Assembly: GCA_021731205.1 (NCBI GenBank)
Contig: JAKFXV010000225.1
Location: 1 to 10,938, forward strand
From: Nocardioides sp.
Lineage (GTDB): Bacteria; Actinomycetota; Actinomycetes; Propionibacteriales; Nocardioidaceae
DNA length: 10,938 nt
Direction of reading: 5' to 3'
Below the pieces are notes generated by a model. It was not told the DNA's origin. It saw only the letters and a program-made list of their open reading frames with translations, and did not search any database. Positions 4,561 to 10,938 of this stretch are shown piece after piece. Numbering within the stretch: position 1 is the stretch's first letter; each line of letters begins with the position of its first letter. Made by a program: the position numbers and the translations under genes.

Positions 4561-7104
4561 ATGCCTGGAACCAACCTGACTCGTGCAGAAGCCGCCACTC
4601 GCCACGACCTGCTCGCCGTCACGGCGTACGACGTGACGCTGGACCTCTCGGTGTCCGACAAGGTCTTCGAGAGCACCACGGTGCTGACCTTCACCTGCTC
4701 GCAACCCGGCGCCAGCACCTTCGCCGACCTGCACGGCGCCACGGTGCACGAGGTCACCCTCAACGGAGTGGCGCTCGATGCCTTCGAGGTCTACCGCGAC
4801 AACCGCATCGAGCTCAGCGACCTCGCCGGCGAGAACGAGCTGCGGGTGCGCTGCGAACTCCCCTACAGCCACACCGGGGAGGGCCTGCACCGGTTCGTCG
4901 ACCCTGCTGACGGGAGGGTCTACCTCTACAGCCAGTTCGAGGTCGCCGATGCCCGTCGGGTCTACGTCACCTTCGAACAACCCGACCTGAAGTCGGTGTT
5001 CACGTTCACGGTGGTCGCCCCCGAGGAGTGGGTGGTGGTGTCGAACACCACGCCACAGCCAGAGCCCAGCGCCAACCACACCCGCACCTGGACGTTCCCC
5101 ACCACCGCCCGGATGTCGACGTACATCACGGCGTTCGTCGCGGGCGAATATCACGCGGTCTATGACGAGTACGTCGGCGCGCACGGCACCATCCCGCTGG
5201 GCCACTTCTGCCGCCAGTCCATCAAGGATCAGCTCGACATCGAGGAGCTGCTCACCTTGACCAAGCAGGGCTTCGCGTTCTTCGAGGAGACCTTCGCCTT
5301 TCCGTACCCGTTCGGGAAGTACGACCAGGCCTACGTGCCGGAGTACAACATGGGGGCGATGGAGAACGCCGGCTGTGTGACCTTCCGCGACGAGTACCTC
5401 CCGCGCAGCCGCCAGGTGCACAGCTTCTACGAGCAGCGGGCCAACACGATCCTGCACGAGATGGCGCACATGTGGTTCGGCGATCTCGTGACCATGAAGT
5501 GGTGGGACGACCTGTGGCTCAACGAGTCGTTCGCGGAGTGGGCCAGCCACCATGCCCTGGTCAGCGCGACGGCGTACACCGAGGCGTGGACCGGCTTCAC
5601 CAACGCCAGGAAGCTGTGGGCCTATCGCCAAGACCAGCTGCCCTCGACCCACCCCATCGCAGCGGACAACTACGACCTGGAAGCCGTTCAGGTCAACTTC
5701 GACGGCATCACCTACGCCAAGGGCGCATCCACCCTCAAGCAGCTGGTTGCCTGGGTGGGACTGGAGCCGTTCTTGAAAGGCTTGCGGGCCTACTTCGAGG
5801 AGCACGCGTTCGCGAACTCCGAGTTCGCCGATCTGCTTCGGGCACTGGAGCAGGCGTCGGGCCGGGAACTTTCCTCCTGGGCCGACGAATGGCTCAAGAC
5901 GTCGGGGGTCAACACGATCGCTCCGGAGTTCTCGGTGGCCAGCGACGGGACGTTCACCTCGTTCGCAGTGCTGCAGACGGCGTCGGCGGAGTTCCCGACG
6001 ATCCGGCGACACCGCCTGGGCATCGGGCTGTACGACGTGCGCGAGGGACGGCTGGTCCGGCGTACGACCGTGGAGACGGACATCGCCGGCCCCCGCACGG
6101 AGATCCCAGAGCTGGTCGGTCAGCTCCAGCCCGACCTGGTGCTGCTCAACGATGGAGACCTGACCTACGCCAAGATCCGCCTCGACGAGCGTTCCCTGGC
6201 AACCGCCGTCGCACACATCGACCAGGTCGACGACTCGTTGGCGCGCGCGCTGCTGTGGAGCGCTGCGTGGGACATGACGCGCGACGCCGAGATGCGGGCC
6301 ACGGACTGGGTCGCTCTGGTGCTGCGCGGGATCGGCTCCGAAACCGACCAGACGGCCGTCGGTCGGCTGCCGGGGTTCACCCGCGCCTTCGTCAACTACT
6401 ACTCCGATCCGGCCGGGCGCGCCGAACTCAAGGGCGTGTGGGAGCGAGGGTTGCGCGGGTTGGTCGAGTCGGCTCCGGCGGGATCAGACCACCAACTCTC
6501 ATTCGTCCGCGCGTATGCCGCGGCGGCCCACAGCCCCGAGGCGCTCGACTTCCTGGCGGGCCTGCTCGACGAGAGTGCCCACCTGCCCGGGTTGAGCGTC
6601 GACACCGATCTGCGCTGGACGCTGCTGGCCGCCTTGGCCGCCAACGGCCGAGTCGACGAGCAGCGGATCGAGGAGGAGGTCGCGCGCGACAACACGATCT
6701 CTGGGCAGGAACGGGCAGCCGCTGCGCTCACGATGCGCCCCACCGTCGACGCGAAGGCGCGGGCGTGGCACGACGCAGTCGAGCGCGACGACGTGCCCAA
6801 CGAGACCCAACGTCAGATCGCGATGTCCTTCGTGGTGTCGGGCCAGGAGGAACTGCTGGCGCCGTACCTCGAGAAGTATCTCGACGCGGCGGAGACGATC
6901 TGGGAGGACAAGGGGCCGCATCGCGCCTCAACCGCGCTGGAAGGCATGTTCCCGATGCCGCTGGCCTCAAGTGCGACGGTGGCCCGGCTCGACGAGTGGC
7001 TGGCCACGAGCGAGGCGAACCCCTCGGCGCAACGCTATGTCCGCGAGGGCCGCGACGACATGGCGCGGGCGCTCGCGGGGCAGCGACGCGACGCGGCCGG
7101 CTAG
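4561..7104 (+). CDS. pepN: Aminopeptidase N (M1 family zinc metallopeptidase)
   Basis: An 847-residue cytosolic aminopeptidase of the actinobacterial PepN type, which removes N-terminal residues from peptides. Domains in order: N-terminal beta domain (about 1-200); catalytic thermolysin-like domain with exopeptidase motif GAMEN (265-269), zinc site HEMAH (H299, E300, H303) plus third ligand E322 in WLNESFAEW, and transition-state Tyr385 in ITYAKGAS; a small beta domain (about 430-520); and a helical ERAP1-like C-terminal domain. All key residues are present and the length is normal for the family. The start MPGTNLTRAEAA matches other actinobacterial PepN proteins. Upstream ATGs at 4549 and 4552 are possible but less likely. 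It is divergent from chrA. In M. tuberculosis pepN (Rv2467) lies beside the DsbA gene Rv2466c, so chrA appears to have been added between them here. Confidence 0.97.
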   Translation: MPGTNLTRAEAATRHDLLAVTAYDVTLDLSVSDKVFESTTVLTFTCSQPGASTFADLHGATVHEVTLNGVALDAFEVYRDNRIELSDLAGENELRVRCELPYSHTGEGLHRFVDPADGRVYLYSQFEVADARRVYVTFEQPDLKSVFTFTVVAPEEWVVVSNTTPQPEPSANHTRTWTFPTTARMSTYITAFVAGEYHAVYDEYVGAHGTIPLGHFCRQSIKDQLDIEELLTLTKQGFAFFEETFAFPYPFGKYDQAYVPEYNMGAMENAGCVTFRDEYLPRSRQVHSFYEQRANTILHEMAHMWFGDLVTMKWWDDLWLNESFAEWASHHALVSATAYTEAWTGFTNARKLWAYRQDQLPSTHPIAADNYDLEAVQVNFDGITYAKGASTLKQLVAWVGLEPFLKGLRAYFEEHAFANSEFADLLRALEQASGRELSSWADEWLKTSGVNTIAPEFSVASDGTFTSFAVLQTASAEFPTIRRHRLGIGLYDVREGRLVRRTTVETDIAGPRTEIPELVGQLQPDLVLLNDGDLTYAKIRLDERSLATAVAHIDQVDDSLARALLWSAAWDMTRDAEMRATDWVALVLRGIGSETDQTAVGRLPGFTRAFVNYYSDPAGRAELKGVWERGLRGLVESAPAGSDHQLSFVRAYAAAAHSPEALDFLAGLLDESAHLPGLSVDTDLRWTLLAALAANGRVDEQRIEEEVARDNTISGQERAAAALTMRPTVDAKARAWHDAVERDDVPNETQRQIAMSFVVSGQEELLAPYLEKYLDAAETIWEDKGPHRASTALEGMFPMPLASSATVARLDEWLATSEANPSAQRYVREGRDDMARALAGQRRDAAG

Positions 7105-7144
7105 GCGTCCGGCGTACGACTGGGTCTCGCGGGACGAATCGGGC

Positions 7145-7432
7145 TCAGAGCCGGGGGTCGCGGAACCAGGTGTCGCTGCGCTCCAGGCTCCGAGACGGCG
7201 CCTTCTCGCCTTTGACCAACCCGGGGAGGTACGCCAGCACGGCGACCACGACGTAGGTCAACACGGGTGCGCCGAGCAGGATCCAGAGCATGTCCAGCCC
7301 GGAGACCGGAGGCGGGTCGCTCCAGCCGACCGGAACGTCCGCTGCGGCCGAGCCTGGCAGGCCGGCGACGACGACCCCGGCTAGGGCCAGCGCGCACAGC
7401 GATCTCGCGGCGATCAGTTGGGCGGACTTCAC
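7145..7432 (-). CDS. Small membrane protein with N-terminal signal sequence, unknown function
   Basis: A 95-residue protein. Residues 1-31 look like a Sec signal (basic MKSAQLIAARS, hydrophobic core, cleavage region GSAAADV). The motif DVPVGWSDPPPVSGLDMLW follows, then one transmembrane segment at about 48-71 and a basic cytoplasmic tail rich in Lys/Arg/Ser. The D-V-P-x-G-W-S-D-P signature is, from memory, shared by a family of short actinobacterial membrane proteins of unknown role. The start is GTG at 7432: there is no SD, but TATCCT lies 6 nt upstream, suggesting a leaderless message. It converges on pepN with a 40-nt gap and is divergent from the MscS-type gene 45 nt away. Function cannot be assigned. 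Confidence 0.85.
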   Translation of the reverse strand: MKSAQLIAARSLCALALAGVVVAGLPGSAAADVPVGWSDPPPVSGLDMLWILLGAPVLTYVVVAVLAYLPGLVKGEKAPSRSLERSDTWFRDPRL

Positions 7433-7438
7433 GAGACG

Positions 7439-7444
7439 AGGATA
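7439..7444 (-). promoter_or_regulatory. -10 hexamer TATCCT, leaderless start of the small membrane protein gene
   Basis: TATCCT fits TANNNT exactly and ends 6 nt before the GTG at 7432. No SD is present. It shares the 45-nt divergent gap with the MscS promoter. Confidence 0.45.
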
Positions 7445-7465
7445 TCCATCATCTGGCCCCACCTC

Positions 7466-7471
7466 GATACT
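7466..7471 (+). promoter_or_regulatory. -10-like hexamer GATACT, leaderless start of the MscS-type gene
   Basis: GATACT ends 6 nt before the ATG at 7478, and there is no SD. A clear -35 is not visible. The two divergent -10 boxes are only 21 nt apart, so their polymerase footprints would overlap and the two genes may compete. Confidence 0.42.
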
Positions 7472-7477
7472 GGTGCC

Positions 7478-8482
7478 ATGTGGCTGCTCGCGACGAACCC
7501 ATGCACGAAGAGAGACGACTCGTGCAACCTGATGTGGCAGCTGACCGGCAACGAGAAGGCGACCCGGATTTTCGACTGGGTCGTCGGACGCCCGGCGGTC
7601 GTCGTCGGCTTGGTGCTGGCCGGCATCGTGCTGCGTTGGTTCATGCATCGGATCATCGATCGACTCGTGCGCACGGCGGAGCGAGGGGTGCTGCCCGGTC
7701 GCCTGTCGACCCTGGGCATCGGACGAGCCAACCTCGGCGAGGCCGTCAGCGCACTGGAGGGTGACTACGCCGCACGGCGGGTGGCGCGGGCTGGGGCGAT
7801 GGGCTCGCTGCTCAAGAGCCTGTCAACCGCCGTGATCTTCACGGTCGTTTTCTTGATGAGCTTGTCCGAACTCAACCTCGACATCGCCCCGCTGATCGCC
7901 AGCGCCGGGATCGCGGGCATCGCGTTGGGCTTCGGCGCTCAGAGCCTGGTCAAGGACTTCCTGTCCGGACTGTTCATCATCTTCGAGGACCAGTACGGCG
8001 TCGGCGACACCGTGAATCTCGGCGAGGCGACGGGGATCGTCGAGGCGGTGAGCCCGCGCGTCACCCGGCTGCGCGATCCCAACGGGACGGTGTGGTACGT
8101 CCGCAACGGCGAGATCCTTCGCGTCGGCAACCAAAGCCAGAACTGGGCACGTGTGCACGTCGACATCGCGGTGTCGTACACCGAAGACTTGGCGCGCGTC
8201 CGCCGAGTGCTCACCGAGCTGGCTGCGGAGTTCTGGGCCGACGAGGATCTCGAGGGTCTGCTCGTGGAGGTCCCGGAGGTGATCGGCGTGGAGCAGGTGC
8301 TGGGCGACGTGGTCGCCATGCGCGTCGCCTTGAAGACCCAGCCGATGGAGCAGCTCGGTGTCGCCCGGCTCTTCCGCGAGCGAGCCAAGTCCCGCCTCGA
8401 GCACGAGGGCATCGTCGTACCAACCCACGTGCCGTGGGGGGCACCTCCTGGCGGGGACACATCGCTGGGGCGGGCACAATAG
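7478..8482 (+). CDS. Small-conductance mechanosensitive channel (MscS family)
   Basis: A 334-residue MscS-type channel, expected to release solutes across the cell membrane on osmotic downshift. Hydrophobic segments lie at about 37-57 and 114-130. The pore-lining TM3 lies at about 136-160 (IASAGIAGIALGFGAQSLVKDF), with the usual Gly/Ala packing pattern. The beta domain follows with FEDQYGVGDTVNLGEATGIVEAV, VTRLRDPNGTVWYVRNGEI and VGNQSQNWAR, and then the alpha-beta C-terminal domain. The short N-terminus before TM1 carries two cysteines (C9 and C16), unusual in this class and possibly a disulfide if exposed outside. The start at ATG 7478 is supported by a -10-like hexamer 6 nt upstream. The truncated haemoglobin gene begins 4 nt after the stop. 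Confidence 0.93.
   Translation: MWLLATNPCTKRDDSCNLMWQLTGNEKATRIFDWVVGRPAVVVGLVLAGIVLRWFMHRIIDRLVRTAERGVLPGRLSTLGIGRANLGEAVSALEGDYAARRVARAGAMGSLLKSLSTAVIFTVVFLMSLSELNLDIAPLIASAGIAGIALGFGAQSLVKDFLSGLFIIFEDQYGVGDTVNLGEATGIVEAVSPRVTRLRDPNGTVWYVRNGEILRVGNQSQNWARVHVDIAVSYTEDLARVRRVLTELAAEFWADEDLEGLLVEVPEVIGVEQVLGDVVAMRVALKTQPMEQLGVARLFRERAKSRLEHEGIVVPTHVPWGAPPGGDTSLGRAQ
8475..8480 (+). promoter_or_regulatory. -10-like hexamer CACAAT overlapping the MscS stop, before glbO
   Basis: CACAAT ends 6 nt before the GTG of glbO, and its last T is the first base of the MscS TAG stop. It may give glbO its own leaderless transcript. Alternatively glbO may be read by reinitiation after the MscS stop, 4 nt away. 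Confidence 0.35.
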
Positions 8483-8486
8483 CGGC

Positions 8487-8861
8487 GTGACGAGCTTTTA
8501 CGACGAGATCGGCGGGATGCCCACCATCGAGCGGATCGTCACTCGTTTCTACCTCGGCGTCGCGACCGATCCTGTGCTCCGGCCGATGTACCCCGAGCAG
8601 GACCTCAGCGGCGCCCAACAGCGGTTCACCTTGTTCCTCGCCCAGTACTGGGGCGGGCCGACGACGTACTCCGACACTCGTGGGCACCCGCGGCTACGGA
8701 TGCGGCACGCGCCGTACGCCGTCACGCCCGATGCCAAGGACCATTGGCTGACGCACTTCCGCGCCGCGTTGGACGAGGCCTCGCTCACACCCGAACAGGA
8801 TCAGAAGTTCTGGGAGTACGTCACGCACGCCGCCCAGTTCATGGTCAACACCTTCGACTAA
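8487..8861 (+). CDS. glbO: Group II truncated haemoglobin (trHbO)
   Basis: A 124-residue truncated globin closely related to M. tuberculosis GlbO. Haem-site residues line up: proximal His F8 = H74 in LRMRHAPY, Tyr B10 = Y22, Tyr CD1 = Y35 and Trp G8 = W87 in KDHWLTHF. YWGGP (54-58) and YSDTRGHPRLRMRHAP are family signatures. Trp G8 marks group II. E7 is Ala (A43), as in GlbO, while E11 appears to be Phe (F47) where GlbO has Leu. Such globins bind O2 tightly and are linked to peroxide and reactive nitrogen chemistry near the membrane. The start is GTG at 8487, four nt after the MscS stop. There is no SD, but a -10-like CACAAT lies 6 nt upstream. The decamer repeat array begins 4 nt after the stop codon. 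Confidence 0.95.
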   Translation: MTSFYDEIGGMPTIERIVTRFYLGVATDPVLRPMYPEQDLSGAQQRFTLFLAQYWGGPTTYSDTRGHPRLRMRHAPYAVTPDAKDHWLTHFRAALDEASLTPEQDQKFWEYVTHAAQFMVNTFD

Positions 8862-8865
8862 CCAC

Positions 8866-9027
8866 CGAGGCGTCACCAACACTCGCCGAGGCGTCATCAA
8901 ATCTCGCCGAGGCGTCACAAACTCTCGCCGAGGCGTCACATCCTTAGCAAGAGATGACGCCTCGACGCGTGTTTGTGACCCCTCGCGGAGAACAACTGAC
9001 GCCTCGACGCGTGTTTGTGACGCCTCG
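8866..9027. repeat. Mirror-symmetric array of eight decamers (4 direct, 4 inverted) at 21-bp spacing
   Basis: CGAGGCGTCA occurs at 8866, 8887, 8908 and 8929. Its reverse complement TGACGCCTCG occurs at 8955, 8976 (one mismatch, TGACCCCTCG), 8997 and 9018. Spacing is exactly 21 bp within each half, and the two halves are symmetric about 8946.5 around a 16-nt centre. Spacers are 11 nt. In the left half they end in CTCGC and are AA-rich in the middle. In the right half two of the three are identical (ACGCGTGTTTG). The first and third inverted units match over about 31 bp with one difference, a 42-bp higher-order duplication. Spacers of the two halves pair only partly. 21 bp is two helical turns, so within each half all copies face the same side of the DNA. 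The array fills most of the glbO-thiolase gap and ends 29 bp before the thiolase -10 box. Its function is unknown. Confidence 0.95.
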
Positions 9028-9056
9028 GCGGGTGGGGGGGAGACCACTGGCCCGGC

Positions 9057-9062
9057 TAGGGT
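9057..9062 (+). promoter_or_regulatory. -10 hexamer TAGGGT, leaderless thiolase start
   Basis: TAGGGT fits TANNNT and ends 6 nt before the ATG at 9069. The intervening GGGGAG touches the ATG and is too close to serve as an SD. A G-rich run (GGTGGGGGGG) lies where the -35 would be. Confidence 0.45.
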
Positions 9063-9068
9063 GGGGAG

Positions 9069-10283
9069 ATGCCTGAGGCCGTCATCGTCGCCGCTGCCCG
9101 CACGCCCATCGGCCGCGCCGGTCGGGGATCCCTGGTGGACTGCCGCCCCGACGACCTCGCCGCGTTCGCGATCCGCTCGGCGCTCGCGAAGGTTCCCGCA
9201 CTCGACCCGACGACCATCGACGACGTCTATCTCGGCTGCGGCCTCCCGGGCGGCGAGGCCGGGTTCAACATGGGCCGGATCGTCAACATTCTCAACGGGC
9301 TCGACACCGTCCCGGCCTCGACCGTTAACCGTTACTGCGCCTCCTCGGTGCAGACCTCCCGGATGGCGTTTCACGCCATCCGCGCCGGGGAGGGAGACGT
9401 GTTCGTCTCGGCCGGCGTGGAGACCGTGTCCCGCTTCGACCGCGGCACCTCCGACAACCATCCCGGCACGCGCAACCCGACCTTCGAGGAGGCGGCGACG
9501 CGCACCCTGTCGTACGCCGCCGGGGGCCGCGACTGGCACGATCCACGAAACGACGGTCACCTGCCCGACGCCTACATCGCGATGGGTCAGACGGCCGAGA
9601 ACGTCGCCAGGCTCAAGGGCCTGGACCGCAAGGAGCTCGACGAGTTCGGCGTGCGCAGCCAGAATCTCGCCGAGCAGGCCATCGCGGCGGGGTTCTGGGC
9701 GCGCGAGATCACGCCGTACGAACTCGGCGACGGCACCGTCGTGAGTCAGGACGACGGCCCCCGCGCCTGCGTGACCTACGACGCCGTCTCCCAACTGAAG
9801 CCGGTCTTCCGACCCGACGGGGTCGTGACAGCCGGCAACTGCTGCCCGCTCAACGACGGCGCGGCCGCCGTCGTCCTCATGTCGGACACGAAGGCGGCCG
9901 AGCTCGGCATCGCGCCGCTGGCGCGGATTGTGGCGACGGGCGTGAGCGCTCTCTCCCCCGAGATCATGGGCCTGGGACCGGTCGAGGCGACCCGCAAGGC
10001 GCTGGCCAACGCCGGCATGACGATCGACGACATCGATCTGGTCGAGATCAACGAAGCCTTCGCGGCACAGGTGGTGCCGTCCTACCAGGAGCTCGGCATC
10101 GACCTCGACCGGCTCAACGTCAACGGGGGCGCGATCGCCATCGGGCACCCCTTCGGGATGAGCGGCGCACGCCTGCAGGGAACGCTGCTGAACTCCTTGG
10201 ACTTCCACGACAAGTCCACCGGACTGATCACCCTGTGCGTCGGCGGCGGGCAGGGCATGGCGATGATCCTGGAGCGGATCTAG
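9069..10283 (+). CDS. Acetyl-CoA C-acyltransferase (thiolase, FadA3-like)
   Basis: A 404-residue thiolase with all catalytic residues: nucleophile C90 in VNRYCASSVQ, NEAF at 328-331, H360 in GGAIAIGHPFGMSGAR, and C390 in TLCVGGGQGMAMILERI. The opening MPEAVIVAAARTPIGRAGRG and the CGLPGGEAGFNMGRIV and GVETVSRF stretches resemble M. tuberculosis FadA3. Expected reaction: thiolytic cleavage of 3-ketoacyl-CoA with CoA in fatty acid beta-oxidation, or the reverse acetoacetyl-CoA synthesis; chain-length preference cannot be read from sequence. Length is normal. No partner beta-oxidation gene lies beside it. The start at ATG 9069 has a -10-like box 6 nt upstream and no SD. Upstream lies the eight-copy decamer array, a candidate control region. 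Downstream it converges on ettA with only 3 nt between stops. Confidence 0.95.
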   Translation: MPEAVIVAAARTPIGRAGRGSLVDCRPDDLAAFAIRSALAKVPALDPTTIDDVYLGCGLPGGEAGFNMGRIVNILNGLDTVPASTVNRYCASSVQTSRMAFHAIRAGEGDVFVSAGVETVSRFDRGTSDNHPGTRNPTFEEAATRTLSYAAGGRDWHDPRNDGHLPDAYIAMGQTAENVARLKGLDRKELDEFGVRSQNLAEQAIAAGFWAREITPYELGDGTVVSQDDGPRACVTYDAVSQLKPVFRPDGVVTAGNCCPLNDGAAAVVLMSDTKAAELGIAPLARIVATGVSALSPEIMGLGPVEATRKALANAGMTIDDIDLVEINEAFAAQVVPSYQELGIDLDRLNVNGGAIAIGHPFGMSGARLQGTLLNSLDFHDKSTGLITLCVGGGQGMAMILERI

Positions 10284-10286
10284 CGC

Positions 10287-10938
10287 CTAGTCGCGAGTGA
10301 GGCGCCGGTGGGTGACGCGGTGCGGCCGCGCCGCCTCGATGCCCAGCCGCTCGACCTTGTTCTGTTCGTACGCCGCGTAGTTGCCCTCGAACCAGAACCA
10401 CTTCGCGTCGTCCTCGTCATCGCCTTCCCAGGCGAGGATGTGGGTCGCGACCCGATCGAGGAACCAGCGATCGTGCGAGGTCACCACGGCGCAGCCCGGG
10501 AAGTCCAGGAGCGCATCCTCCAGTGACTGCAGCGTCTCGACGTCCAAGTCGTTGGTGGGCTCGTCGAGCAGCAGCAGGTTGCCGCCCATCTTGAGCGTCA
10601 GCGCCAAGTTGAGTCTGTTGCGCTCACCCCCGGAGAGCACGCCCGCCTTCTTCTGCTGATCAGGACCCTTGAAGCCGAAGGAGGCGACGTAGGCCCGTGA
10701 CGGCATCTCGAAGTTGGCGACCTTGATGTGGTCGAGCCCGTCGGAGACGACCTCCCAGACGTTCTTGTTGGGGTCGATCCCGCCCCGCGACTGGTCGACG
10801 TAGGAGATCTTCACGGTCTGCCCCACCCGAAGTACGCCGGCGTCGGGAAGCTCTTGCCCCGTGATCATCCGGAACAGGGTGGTCTTGCCGACACCGTTGG
10901 GTCCGATGACGCCGACGATGCCGGCCCGCGGCAGCGAG
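10287..10938 (-). CDS. ettA: Energy-dependent translational throttle protein EttA (ABC-F), 5' part missing
   Basis: The C-terminal 217 codons of an ABC-F ATPase, entering from the right edge. The visible part is the second nucleotide-binding domain: Walker A GPNGVGKTT, signature LSGGERNR, Walker B LLLLDEPTNDLD, and the switch His in TSHDRWFLDR. The tail ILAWEGDD..AKWFWFEGNY and AARPHRVTHRRLTRD matches the EttA branch, close to M. tuberculosis Rv2477c. EttA binds the ribosomal E site and gates entry into elongation according to the ATP/ADP ratio. It is soluble, with no membrane segments. The first ATPase domain and the interdomain linker are off the window. The stop is 3 nt from that of the convergent thiolase gene. 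Confidence 0.97.
   Translation of the reverse strand, partial: SLPRAGIVGVIGPNGVGKTTLFRMITGQELPDAGVLRVGQTVKISYVDQSRGGIDPNKNVWEVVSDGLDHIKVANFEMPSRAYVASFGFKGPDQQKKAGVLSGGERNRLNLALTLKMGGNLLLLDEPTNDLDVETLQSLEDALLDFPGCAVVTSHDRWFLDRVATHILAWEGDDEDDAKWFWFEGNYAAYEQNKVERLGIEAARPHRVTHRRLTRD

Noticed and set aside
4489..6216. Upstream extension of the chrA frame antisense to pepN
   Set aside because: The extension lacks stops only because of high GC. The CHR-family protein starts at 4488, and the opposite strand encodes pepN.
7105..7144. Terminator hairpin between convergent pepN and the small membrane protein gene
   Set aside because: Only a weak 5-bp pairing (CGTCC/GGACG) with a long loop and no U-run is visible.
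5472..7256. Long frame within pepN on the same strand
   Set aside because: Arg/Gly-rich translation with no motifs, in a different frame from the complete M1 peptidase.
8744..8947. Open frame across the end of glbO and the left half of the array, giving heptad peptides such as TLAEASQ
   Set aside because: The 21-bp unit is 7 codons, so any open frame automatically shows heptads. The frame overlaps glbO out of phase and has no start signal.
8866..9027. CRISPR array
   Set aside because: The repeat is only 10 bp with 11-nt spacers, it inverts halfway, and the spacers are related to each other. None of this fits CRISPR.
8939..9056. Rho-independent terminator for glbO in the inverted array
   Set aside because: The two halves can pair, but no U-tract follows and the spacers mismatch. 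A terminator role would not explain the exact 21-bp register.
8694..10208. Long antisense open frame opposite the thiolase gene
   Set aside because: It has no family resemblance, lies opposite a gene with full thiolase motifs, and runs through the repeat array. It is a GC-rich shadow frame.
10880..10915. Val in the EttA Walker A (GPNGVGKTT) as an unusual substitution
   Set aside because: The same residue occurs, as I recall it, in the mycobacterial EttA Rv2477c, so it is normal for this clade.

Overview
The window is high-GC DNA from an actinobacterium. GC-rich codons dominate every gene. Several proteins are close to mycobacterial families: a mycothiol-type DsbA protein like Rv2466c, a group II truncated haemoglobin like GlbO, a FadA3-type thiolase and the ABC-F protein EttA. 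Six genes appear to start without a ribosome binding site, directly behind a -10-like hexamer, as is common in this phylum. A member of the Propionibacteriales such as Nocardioides would fit, but the sequence does not settle the genus.

Left part (1-2466): a leftward unit holds a possible 33-codon leader ORF, a small protein of unknown function and a subtilisin-like (S8) protease that runs off the left edge before its catalytic serine. These are tightly packed: a 4-nt overlap and then an 8-nt gap, with the protease SD lying on the preceding stop codon. A divergent gene encodes a GPP34 (Golgi phosphoprotein 3-like) protein. Its 5' region holds a perfect 9-bp inverted repeat, and its SD fixes the GTG start.

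Middle (2477-8861): a leftward pair, chrA then an Rv2466c-like DsbA protein, is divergent from pepN (M1 aminopeptidase N). A small leftward membrane protein follows. Divergent from it is an MscS-type channel gene, with the truncated haemoglobin gene glbO 4 nt behind it. The set dsbA / pepN / glbO / ettA occurs with the same relative orientations in Mycobacterium tuberculosis (Rv2466c, Rv2467, Rv2470, Rv2477c). It therefore looks like an old actinobacterial neighbourhood, into which chrA appears to have been added between dsbA and pepN.

Right part (8862-10938): the 207-nt gap between glbO and the thiolase gene is mostly filled by a striking array. It has four copies of the decamer CGAGGCGTCA, then four copies of its reverse complement. 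Within each half the copies are exactly 21 bp apart, and the whole array is mirror-symmetric around a 16-nt centre. The thiolase gene (FadA3-like) follows, then the 3' part of ettA in convergent orientation only 3 nt away.

The most unusual observations are the phased inverted decamer array, the protease unit with its four PHWSAS repeats and tiny overlapping leader ORF, and the run of apparently leaderless starts. The other genes are recognisable housekeeping, stress or transport functions.
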